NCBI GenBank assembly: GCA_958510825.1
Contig: OY294044.1
Location: forward strand, 97,636,426-97,700,425
Source of the DNA: Brachypterus glaber
Lineage: Eukaryota > Arthropoda > Insecta > Coleoptera > Kateretidae
DNA length: 64,000 nucleotides
Direction: 5' to 3'
Shown piece after piece: positions 55,546-64,000 of this stretch; position 1 is the stretch's first letter; the number at the start of each line of letters is the position of its first letter. The translations under genes and the position numbers were made by a program. A model generated the notes under the pieces. It had not been told where the DNA came from and did not search any database. It worked only from the letters and a program-made list of their open reading frames with translations.

Positions 55546-56172
55546 GTCTCGTGAACTTTTGAACGAGTTCAGATAGACTTAAACATTTATTCGATATTTT
55601 AGCTTTTTAAATGTATTCAGGCGATCAAAGTGTGTGATTTTTTTAATGGAAAGGAGGTCGTATCATACGTCATTTTAAAGCAAATAAAATTATTTTTTCA
55701 CCATTTTTTTTAATTTTTTTTTATGATTTTATATTTCATTTTTTTTTTTTGTTAAAAATTAGATTTTTTATGTTTTTTTTGTAAATATTTATTGATTATT
55801 ATTCTAAATTAGTTTAAAAGTACAATTTACGTATTTTCATCATGAAAGTGATAATTTTTCTAAAAAATTGTTTTTTTTAAGGAAATTTTGATGCGAATTC
55901 CGATTTTCAACCCCATTACCCCTAAGAAATGTGTCAAACAATTTTAAAAAGTATGTGGTCAAATGGAGAATTTTATAAGCTTTAAAATAATATATCACAC
56001 GACCACCCCTTCCGTTAAAAAAAACCTCCATGCCTTGCTCACATTTTAAAAGCTAAAATATCAAATATATCCAAAAAGATAGTTTAAGTTGTTTTTTTTA
56101 AGTGTTTTAAATTTGAAGTTAATATCTCAGGTCTTTCAAAGTTAAGAGGGGGTGACTTTTGGACAGCTCTGT
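55546..56172. mobile_element. Family-2 foldback element, left end damaged
   Basis: The right end GGGGTGACTTTTGGACAGCTCTGTA matches the family end. Inside are AAAGATAGTTTAAGTTG, GCTTTAAAATAATATATCACACGACC and its partner GGTCGTATCATACGTCATTTTAAAGC. On the left only GAACTTTTGAACGAGTTCAGATAGACTT is left of the terminal block. Confidence 0.8.
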
Positions 56173-56179
56173 ATGTGTG

Positions 56180-57340
56180 TGGGTGTGTGTAATACTCGTC
56201 TAGTACGTGGGTCTACAAAGAGTAAAAACTAACGCTTGCTGATCTTTGTAATTGTAAACAACTTTTATGTAAATTTTAAAATGTAAAAATTATACATAAT
56301 ACAAGAAATAAAATGTACGAGAATTTTTAAGAGGTAAAAAACCATTAGTTAAAATTTGTTTATAATTAAATTTAATGGTTTAGTTTGTAAGCTGGAATAT
56401 TCTTGTGTAATTTTTTATTAAAACAACGGACTAAAATGATTATGCAGATTTTAATTACACGGGGTGTTTTGGAAATTAAATTACAAAAAAATGAACACGC
56501 ATTTATTTGATAGTTTGGTTTGGTAGTTTTATATTTTCGTTTGGACTTTTTCTTAAACCAGTTTTCTAAAAGATAAAGTATCGGTTAGTATATGATTCAA
56601 AATCCTGAAATTCCAAAACCTCCCTCCCCAAAAGTCCCGGGATTCGGCATCAGTTTTAGAATTTTTAATCCCGGGATTAGAGAGGGTCCAATACCGGGAT
56701 TTTCGGGATTTATATTAAATGATCAAAGGTTTTATTTGTAATTTAAAGCTTAAATATCGAATAAATTTTAAAGATGTAAAAAATTAACTAGTTTAAACCA
56801 TTAAACTGTTAAAATAAACTTTTTAAATTAAATTTAAACTAATTAAAAATTATCTTAAGAAATTTTATATTTATAATCCCATTGTAAAAGAAACGATGTC
56901 GTTCTACAATTTCCAGCTTAAATCATATCAAACAGCCTGTTTTAAACAGGATCTTTTTTAAAACACTCCCTCAAGATTATAACTTTTTTATTTGAAGTAA
57001 ACGTGCAGGCTTTTTTAAATAAAATATCATCAAAGTAGCAATTTTAGATAAGTGATTCCATTAAATTTATTTTTACAATTTAATTTTCTTTGCGTTATGT
57101 TGCGCATTATTATTATTTAAATTTTTAATAAAACATGGACATGAAATAATGTAGGCGAAAATCATTATTTTTTACTCGTTATTAAGTAAGTAATAATATT
57201 TTAATATACTCTATATTTTGCATAGATTAAATAACATAGTATATATTATACATAATTTAAAAGTATTTATAATAAATTGCATAAAAAATTACATTATTTT
57301 ATACAACAGATGGTTGCCTTGTTTTATTTTTAAATATATT
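56180..57340. other. No gene seen
   Basis: At 56637-56710 TCCCGGGATT-type motifs recur four times (two orientations), typical of a decayed transposon end. The rest is A+T-rich. Confidence 0.4.
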
Positions 57341-57344
57341 GATA

Positions 57345-57463
57345 CATCCGTGCTAAACTGTTGTATCTGGAAACTCTAACGCATCAATACATAGGAGCAT
57401 TAAAAGTACATGTTTACTAGCTATATTGATCTAGTTTCAATTTATAACACTTTAGCACGGAGG
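57345..57463. mobile_element. TA-flanked MITE, 119 bp
   Basis: Ends CATCCGTGCTAAACTGTTG and AACACTTTAGCACGGAGG with TA on each side (57343-57344, 57464-57465). The end CxxCCGTGCTAAA is shared with the 754-bp MITE at 20924. Confidence 0.75.
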
Positions 57464-57536
57464 TAGGTATCGATTGTGTATATAGATGCTAGTCATTTTT
57501 AATGACTAGTACCTCATGATAAATGGGCCGCGTTAA

Positions 57537-57756
57537 GCAGAAAGCTACCAACCCACATTGTGTGATGACACTAAATTGTTAAACTTTTTCCCTAATAACT
57601 TTTAAACGTTTTAACTAAAACACTTAAAATTAAACATTTTTTTGCACTTGTTCATGTACAAAATATGTAATCTTTAATTCAATTCCTGCAAAAGATATTG
57701 GGTAAAATGTTCCGTAACCTACTGTCATCTCACAATGTGGGTTGGTAGCTTTCTGC
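57537..57756. mobile_element. TTAA-flanked MITE, 220 bp
   Basis: TIRs of about 33 bp with one mismatch, starting GCAGAAAGCTACCAACCCAC (57537) and with the complement ending at 57756. TTAA sits at 57533-57536 and 57757-57760. piggyBac-type by target. No coding despite an open frame at 57630-57830. Confidence 0.85.
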
Positions 57757-57760
57757 TTAA

Positions 57761-58178
57761 GGGGCTGTCCATATATTACGTAACGCAATGCACAAAATAG
57801 TACATACATTGGATTTCTGTGAGTACACATTCCGCGCGAAAATGTATCATCGCCGATGTTTCATCGGCAAAATCACACAAGAACAGGGCCGTAAGATTTT
57901 TTTTTTAATATCAATGTCAATAGTTTTTTTACTTATTACAATATTATTTAAATATGCATAGTTTCGTCAACTTTTGTGTGAAAAAGGGAATTATGGGCCA
58001 CTAAATAGTAATTTATGTTGAAATAAAAATACATCTGCCGAGTTTAGGAAATAAACATTAAATTTATTTTACTCCGTTACGTAACTTTTACCTAGACCCC
58101 CCCCCTCCCCCCTGTTACAAACTGTAACAATTTCTCTGACCCCTCCCCCCAGGCGCGTTACGTAATATATGTACAGCC
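57761..58178. mobile_element. TACGTAACGC element, 418 bp
   Basis: Ends GGGGCTGTCCATATATTACG (57761) and ACGTAATATATGTACAGCCC (58159-58178). Inner CCGTTACGTAA/GCGTTACGTAA boxes lie next to C-runs at 58076-58150. It starts directly after the right TTAA of the previous MITE, so that MITE seems to have inserted at this element's edge. Confidence 0.75.
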
Positions 58179-58627
58179 CAAATATCATTATGCAAATTTG
58201 TACATCGACGATGTTTTAGCTAGGTACGTATATGAAAACAAAATTTATGCATAGCTAGGCTATGTAAATTAAAATACATTACAAAATATTTATAAATTAT
58301 AATATATTTTTATAGAGTATATACAGGGTGATTGAAACTTGAGTACTTGCAGCTGCATCTTACTAACGGTAAGAGCAATTTTAAAAATTATTTTACTTTT
58401 CCCAAGAAGTCTTGCGTTAGTAAAAAAATTTTGAACAAATTTTATTGCTTCTTTACGTTTCTGGGCGTTTTACATCCAAAAAATATACTTTCCGTAAAAA
58501 AAAATTTCTGTCTGTCGGTCTGTCGTTCTGTTCGGATTGGTAAAGTGTGGTAAAAACAAGTTTTTTTAAAAACATTTTTTTTTTAATTTATTTTTTATTT
58601 TACGAAAAAACAAAAAAAAAATAATAA

Positions 58628-58685
58628 TTTTTTTGATTTTTTTTTTTGATTTTTTTTTTGATTTTTTTTTTGTTTTTGATTTTAA
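58628..58685. repeat. T-rich minisatellite (TTTTTTTTTTGAT)n
   Basis: Four to five units of about 13 bp: GA followed by a T run. Confidence 0.8.
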
Positions 58686-58879
58686 TGAAACTAGGCCTAT
58701 AGGGCAAAGTATTATTTTGTTGCCAGCAGTATTTTTATTTTAGATCTTCTTACTTACTCTTGAATTGTTGATAAAGCAAGAGCATCGCTTTATTTAAAAA
58801 CATAGTGTAGCGATACCAACTTAAATTACACTACTCAACTCTCAAAAATTTGCCGAAACCATTTTAGTCGCGTCTGGCT

Positions 58880-59765
58880 ACATTTGATGCGCTGATTTCG
58901 GAACCTTTTTCCGTTTTCTCAATCAGCTAGATTTTTGAGATATGCCGCACAGTGGTATTTTTGCGTATAGTTGTAGTAAAAAAAATAATTTATCTCGAAT
59001 TATTTTTTTTTGCCGTGGGTTGGTTATCTATTAATAGGGCTCTAAGCCTAAGATTTCAAATATCCTTATTTGTTTGTTTTTTATAGTCCTCTAAATTAAA
59101 AAAATGTAATTTTTTTGTATTTTTTCGCTATATTTTCATGAAAATATTACAAAAATACTAAAGCTATAGCTCTTATTTTTATAAGCAACACTAATACCCA
59201 AGGTGTATTACACAGGTGAGGTTTGAAAAAATAAAAAAAGTTTTAGATTGAATCCAGTAACGGAGATTTTACGGGGAGTTATTGAAAACAGAACAAAAAT
59301 ATTTTGAATTATTTAATGCTTATTTATTGTAATTATTCTGTTTTTTTATTTTTCGTTTTTTTTTTCATGATAAATTTAATTTATCGTGTTGCTCTTGCAA
59401 AAATAAATAAAATACTTCAATATTTTTTGTTTTTTTATAACCCCGGTAAAATCTTCGTCACTGGATTAAATCTAAAACTTTTTTTATTTTTTATAAACCG
59501 CACATATGTGTTAGTATTGCGTAAAGAAATAGCGCCGGATCTTTAGTATTTATATAAAAAATTTATCAAAATATATCGAAAAAATGCAAAAATCTAATTT
59601 TTTGAATTTAGAAGCTTATAAAAACAAATGAAAAGGGCAAAAAAAATAATGAGACCTTAAATATTTGTTTTACTACAACTATAGGCAAAGAAAACACTGT
59701 GAGCTATATCTCAAAAAAACTAGCTCATCGAGAAAAACGAAAAAAGGTTCCGAAATCAGCGCTCA
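58880..59765. mobile_element. Nested foldback element, about 885 bp
   Basis: GCTGATTTCGGAACCTTTTT..., TTTTTGAGATAT, TATAGTTGTAGTAAAA and AAAGTTTTAGATTGAATCCAGT on the left (58893-59265) pair with the right arm 59438-59763. The loop is about 150 nt, 59290-59430. No coding. Confidence 0.85.
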
Positions 59766-59915
59766 AATAAAGCCCGAGGCATTTACAAGGTCACTGGCAA
59801 ATAAAAAAAAATAATTTTTTGTAGAGCAGTATTATTATTCTGTTTCTGAAAAATGTAAAATTTTATAGGCCCATTTTTAGGATGAAGTTTAAGCTTTAAA
59901 AATAAGTTATACATT

Positions 59916-60070
59916 AATTTATTCCATCAATCTATTTTCTAATCATAGTACAGAGTGATATTGGTAAATTGAGTTTTGGGCTGCTGGCCCTCTTCAGTAA
60001 GAGATTGATGGAATAATAAATTTATATTTTTATAATTTTGTTTAAAATTAAAAATTTCTGTCCTTATAAA
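59916..60070. mobile_element. Penelope/retrozyme-type element, decayed copy
   Basis: 155-bp copy between 9-bp direct repeats TTATACATT (59907-59915 and 60071-60079). It has the family parts ATTCCATCAATCTATTTTC, CAGAGTGATATTGGTA and AATTAAAAATTTCTGTCCTT. Confidence 0.75.
59961..60000 (-). ncRNA. Decayed hammerhead ribozyme
   Basis: On the minus strand CTGAAGA, GGGC-CAGCA-GCCC is intact, but the conserved GAAA is AAAA (the G12 position is A). Stem I is reduced to 3 bp, because TTGG was lost upstream of TACTGAAGA, and stem III no longer pairs. It should be inactive. Confidence 0.75.
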
Positions 60071-60218
60071 TTATACATTGAAAAGTTCCAATTTTATAAC
60101 ATTATGGAATAAGATGCACTTTCTAAATTAATTTAATAATCTTAATACTAGTTTCATTAACTTGAGATAATACAGTTACCATGTAATTGTTTGACCTATC
60201 TAACTTATACAGGGTGTT

Positions 60219-61273
60219 TACTAAGTACGGTACGTAACTTCAGGGTGTAATTCCTTACCCTAAAATAAGAAAAAAGGTTCCTATAAACATATGTCCAAAA
60301 AGACTCGTAAGGGAGCTACGCCCCTTTAAATGGGGTTCCAAAAATTCTATTTTTATTTAATAACTCAGGAACTCTTTGTGTTATAGCAACTAGGTATTGC
60401 ATGTGATCTAACTCTAATTAGGCCTATCAGCCAATGGCATCAAACTTTTTTTTGTGTAACTTTTTTGTAAATTTATGACCAAAATAGGATTTCTCAAGTA
60501 AAGACACATTAAAAAGGTACTCTTGTTCTAATACCGCAGGATGAAACGTTTTCGAGAAAAAAATATTTGAACGGAAACTTTACGTTTCGAGGACGAACAT
60601 TTAAATACTAAAATGTTGAAAACCTAAATTTTAGTTTCGCGAGGTGGTTCTACATCAAAAACTTATAAAAAAGTTCCTATACATGTAGGTCCAATATCGT
60701 TTTTAAAGCTACTACCATGGCCCTTTAAAGTATTTTTAGGAGACCATAACTCCCTTAGGATAGATTTATAGAAGTACCTGTATATGAAGTTTTTTCTTAC
60801 TTTTGAATGTACATTCAACCTGCGTTATTGAAATTTTGGTTTTCAATATTTTAGTATTTTATTTTCTGTCTTCGATACGTGAAATTTCACGTTCAAATGA
60901 TTTTTTTTCGAAAACGGTTAATCCTATGGTATTACAATAAGGATACCTTTTTATGTATCTTTACCTGAGAAATACTATTCTAATAATAAATCCACAAAAA
61001 AGTTACTTGGGGCAAAAAAGTGAAAAGGTCTCCCTGTTTCGGACGCCCCTGGTTAAAGTACCTACATGGAAATACCATTGACTGATAGGCCTTATTAGAG
61101 ATAGATCACATGCTCGTTGCTATAACACAAAGAGTTAATGAGTTAAATTAAAATCGAATTTTTGAAGGGGCGTAGCTCCATTGCGAGTCGTTTTAGGACA
61201 TACGTTTATAGAAACTTTTTTTCTCATTTTTGGGTAAGGAATGACATCCTGAAGTTACGAACCGTACTAAGTA
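60219..61273. mobile_element. Family-1 foldback element, complete, 1.06 kb
   Basis: Ends TACTAAGTACGGT..GTAACTTCAGG.TGTAATTCCTTACCC (60219) and the complement ending at 61273. The arms include GTTCCTATAAACATATGTCC, CGTAAGGGAGCTACGCCCC, GAACTCTTTGTGTTATAGCAAC and ACGTTTTCGAGAAAAAA. A second inner inversion, GTTTCGCGAGG...ATGTAGG against the right side, surrounds the middle near 60720. Best full-length copy of the family. Confidence 0.85.
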
Positions 61274-61604
61274 TTTTAGGGTTATAGTCGAGTTAACAAA
61301 CTTAGTATTCATATGATAAAATTACTAAAAGAAAGAGCCTTTTATTAAAAAATAAAATAAAATTGGCAGATTTTAATTAATACCTTACGTTTAGTAACTT
61401 ATTCTAAAAATAAAGTAATAAAATTTTACTATTTCTGGAATATTAAATTACGTTGGCATCTCTATACCATGTTTAAAAAAATATATATATGCGTTTGCTA
61501 TAAGACTAAACAAGGTGATTTAAAATAAAAAAGGAATTTTTAAAATTGTTTATACCGTTACTGAGATACTACTCTAAGTACTCAAGTTTTAATCATCCTG
61601 TACA

Positions 61605-62080
61605 TGAAAATTTTTCAATTTTCATAAATTTGTTAGAATAACATTTTACCGTTGAGTATAAAGTTCTCTAAGGAAATTAAAGTTTTTATATACTTGCACA
61701 ATAATTATTACTGTTAAAGTTTTACCAACGCCACTTTGCTTGTATCAAATTAACCAAGTATACTTAATAAATAATCTTTATAAGAGGGGAATTTATCTTA
61801 TCAGTCTAATTTATTACTGGAAACCTCTTAACGACAGAATTTTCTGTCTCGCTTTATCTTATTTTAAAAGAGTATCACTTGTAATCGAAGGAGGAAGATA
61901 GAGAGTTATTCCAAGTTACACATTTTATTACTGTCAGTAACATAGAGGTTTTAAAACGGTTATTAAATACCTTTTATATTACCTGTAGTCTCATAACGGT
62001 TCTACTAGAGAGATGGTATTCCTACTAGGATTCGTAGGTATTAAGAGCGCGGTACAGAACTAGCAGTAGCATACAGATTA
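61605..62080. other. No gene seen
   Basis: No frame or repeat that I can support. Confidence 0.4.
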
Positions 62081-62082
62081 CC

Positions 62083-62215
62083 ATGTTACTCGGCATATGT
62101 GACTGACGTTAGCGTCATCTGTTGCCAACATGGAGAAACCATTATTATAAATACGGTTTTCTATGTTGGCGACAGATGTCGCTACCGTCAATTAATTGAA
62201 ACAGTAACATAGTAG
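62083..62215. mobile_element. MITE, 130 bp palindrome
   Basis: TGACGTTAGCGTCATCTGTTGCCAACATGGAGAAACC on the left (62103-62139) pairs with GGTTTTCTATGTTGGCGACAGATGTCGCTACCGTCA (62154-62189). The outer blocks ATGTTACT / CAGTAACAT extend the arms. The loop is about 14 nt. Confidence 0.85.
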
Positions 62216-62219
62216 TGGT

Positions 62220-62961
62220 ATATAAGAACAAAGTAACTTTAAGTCAAATAATGGCGTCATAACAGTAATGTATTTACTGATAGTAATAAAAAAGGTTTTG
62301 GGATATCAATATAGCACCATCGAAAATCGGCCATTTTTATCTGCGTAACCCCAAAAAAAAAGTATAATTTAATTATTATTTTGTTTATAGTTTATAGTTT
62401 TAAATAAAAGTATCCTTAAATTTGATTCAGATAACAATAAAAACTTACTTTTATCAACAATTTCATAAAAAAAACTATTTTTTAAAGGCATTGTAGAACA
62501 AATATTATTCTCAAGAAGTACTATTTCAGCGGGCGCGTAGATTTTTCGAATCTACAATACACATATACACAGTGAATAATAATAGGCACATCTATTTTTC
62601 ACTATTTTAATATAATTTTTTAGGTATTTATTATGATTGGTTACTAGGTTAAGTATTTTAGAACATAATATCACTGACAGACATTGTTATAAAAATAAAA
62701 AGAAATAAAATATTAATTTTACGATAGAAAGACAGAGACATCAATACCAGCTGACAAAATAAGCTTTGCGCATGTTTAGACGGCCGGTAACATAACGGTA
62801 ACATAATTTGGTAACCGCCACCGTTTGGTTTCCCCAAATTGGTAATAATAATATTTTTTTTTTTATTACAGCACAATGGCCATATACTACAAAATAATAA
62901 AATGATTAAAAATAAAATAAAGCAAAACAAAATAATTATAATTTATAAATAAATAAAATGA
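62220..62961. other. Probable 3' region of the LINE at the right edge
   Basis: No independent gene. The A+T-rich sequence directly left of the LINE stop (62640-62961) could be its 3' UTR. A 90-codon hydrophobic frame at 62658-62930 (minus) shows no family. Confidence 0.4.
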
Positions 62962-64000
62962 TTAGGTCACTTGTAAGAAACAAAGGCGTCGCCAAGTGGC
63001 GATTTGTGCAGAAACCCAAAAGCAGTCCGAAGATACAAACGCTTTTAGGAAAACATTAGGACTGGAGAGTAGCCGCTTCACAAAAGAGGCGAGCAACTTG
63101 CGTCTCAGAGCATCCAGGGTATCTATTCGGGCAGAGGCAAACATTTCCGAGACACTACTATAGCGCGGTAGTCTATGGATAATGCGATATGCATCATTAT
63201 AGCATACGCGAAGAGTTCGCCACGAGGCCACCGTATGATCAAGCCAAATTTCACCACAGTATGCGTTAGAACAAAATGTCCTGAAAAGAGAGTTCTTAAC
63301 CTCGGCAGAGCACTTAGAGAATTTTCTAGCTAACATGTTTGCGCGGGCACAAAGGTTTTTCTTGTGACGCTGAATGTCAGAGTTGTCACTTAGCATATCA
63401 TTGATAACGTGACCTAGGTATTTGATTTCGAACACGCGTTCAACAACAGAGTTATTTAAATAAACAGGAGGAACACAGAGGTCTCTATAATTTGTGGACT
63501 TGAACACTAAAACTTTACTCTTACTACTATTGTATTTAAGAGAACGTGATTTGGCAAAGTCTTCACATATTTTTATAAGCATACGTAGACCTTGAAGTGA
63601 GGGGCAAAGAAGGACCATATCATCGGCGTAGCTGATGCAGTTGACTTTTAGGCCACCAAGAAAGCATCCAGCAGGGGCTTTAGCCAGGAGAGTATGAAGG
63701 TCGTCAATGTAGGCATTGAAGGCATCAGAAGCAATTAAACTTCCTTGTCGTACACCGTTGCGTAGACTGAAGTCAGATGAAGTGGCAGATCCCCAGCGAA
63801 CAGATGCCGTGGCTTTGGAGTTCCAACTTTGTAAGAAGCGGCAAACATAGCTAGGTACTTTCCGACTTATTAAGGCTCTGATTAACTTCACATGATGAAC
63901 CCTATCAAAGGCTTTAGTTAAATCCAGGAATATTGCATACACAGGAGTTTTCTTCTTAAGGTGGTAGCTAACTGTTTCTTTCAATAAAAAAATTGCATCT
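62962..64000 (-). CDS. LINE reverse transcriptase ORF2, C-terminal 346 residues, 5' end outside window
   Basis: The longest clean frame on the minus strand after the truncated CR1-like one, with no stop or frameshift. It continues past the window edge: upstream codons read D-A-I-F-L-L before the first TTG, so no start codon lies here. Domains: motif A VYAIFLDLTKAFDRVHH at the beginning, motif B NGVRQGSLIASDAFNAYIDDL near residue 80, motif C YADDMVLLCPS near 120, then KYNSSKSKVLVF, EIKYLGHVINDML and a C-terminal region with CSAEVKNSLFRTFCSNAYCGEIWLD-like helices. All RT catalytic aspartates are present, and the R of GVRQGSL is common in LINEs. No RNase H follows. It ends within 30 residues of a short C-rich tail. 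It differs from the other LINEs in the window; clade not assigned. The intact frame suggests a younger insertion. Confidence 0.8.
   Translation of the reverse strand, partial: DAIFLLKETVSYHLKKKTPVYAIFLDLTKAFDRVHHVKLIRALISRKVPSYVCRFLQSWNSKATASVRWGSATSSDFSLRNGVRQGSLIASDAFNAYIDDLHTLLAKAPAGCFLGGLKVNCISYADDMVLLCPSLQGLRMLIKICEDFAKSRSLKYNSSKSKVLVFKSTNYRDLCVPPVYLNNSVVERVFEIKYLGHVINDMLSDNSDIQRHKKNLCARANMLARKFSKCSAEVKNSLFRTFCSNAYCGEIWLDHTVASWRTLRVCYNDAYRIIHRLPRYSSVSEMFASARIDTLDALRRKLLASFVKRLLSSPNVFLKAFVSSDCFWVSAQIATWRRLCFLQVT

Larger units (their letters stand above)
58322..61602. mobile_element. 3.3-kb composite with TACAGGGTG-type ends
   Basis: The left end TACAGGGTGATTGAAACTTG (58322) continues GAGTACTTGCAG...CTAACGGTAAGAGCAATTTTAAAAATTATTTT. 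It is mirrored at 61530-61602 (AATTTTTAAAATTG, ACCGTTACTGAGATACTAC, AAGTACTCAAGTTTTAATCATCCTGTA). Nested between these ends are a foldback (58880-59765), a degenerate hammerhead retroelement (59916-60070) and a family-1 foldback (60219-61273). No transposase. Confidence 0.7.

Noticed and set aside
62658..62930. 90-codon minus-strand frame after the edge LINE
   Set aside because: Hydrophobic, low-complexity composition, lies in the probable 3' UTR, no family.

Overview
This window looks like gene-poor nuclear DNA from an animal, most likely an insect. It is strongly A+T-rich, has many long homopolymer runs and microsatellites, and shows no host protein-coding exon, rRNA or intact tRNA that I can recognise. 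Nearly everything with structure is a transposable element, usually broken, nested or folded back on itself. The insect guess rests on the types of element (LOA-type and CR1-like LINEs, TTAA-flanked piggyBac-type MITEs, many elements ending in TACAGGGTG). A beetle is possible, but the order cannot be fixed from this sequence.

Left part (1-11440): a 125-bp tandem duplication; a 1.5-kb hAT-type foldback element with an exact 8-bp target duplication; then a pile-up of dead LINEs in opposite orientations (CR1-like 2492-3300 minus, LOA-clade 3301-5834 plus, CR1-like 5823-7163 minus, CR1-like 10649-11440 minus). After the third of these come a possible Harbinger transposase scrap, another foldback and a 98-bp satellite-like array.

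Middle (11440-35000): almost entirely inverted-repeat (foldback) elements. Two families recur through the window. Family 1 carries the blocks GGGAGCTACGCCCCTT and CGAAAACGGTTAATCC. Family 2 carries AAAGATAGTTTAAGTTGTC and GTGTGATACGTCATTTTAA. Several copies are nested inside each other (15915-17795 is the clearest case). A cluster at 26655-29335 holds three relatives of one element that carries remains of a FLYWCH zinc finger, a domain known from Mutator-like transposons. At 32475-33222 two inverted repeats interleave. At 34150-34700 lies a hAT-type MITE with a perfect 8-bp TSD.

Right part (35000-64000): a near-identical 725-bp tandem duplication; a 1.3-kb foldback; a second large foldback split by a 520-bp retroelement with a 14-bp TSD that carries two perfect type I hammerhead ribozyme motifs in opposite orientation (Penelope-like element or retrozyme); piggyBac-type and TA-flanked MITEs; a 5'-truncated LINE inserted at the centre of a pre-existing palindrome; a tRNA-headed SINE; a 3.3-kb composite of nested foldbacks; and, at the right edge, the best-preserved reading frame of the window, a LINE reverse transcriptase running out of the window.

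The most interesting signals are the hammerhead-bearing retroelement family (three copies, each with a 9-14 bp TSD), the FLYWCH-bearing element cluster, the interleaved inverted repeats, and one conserved block (AAATTTCAAGTC...CAAAGCGTTC followed by a CAGACAGAC-type tract) that turns up inside otherwise unrelated repeats.
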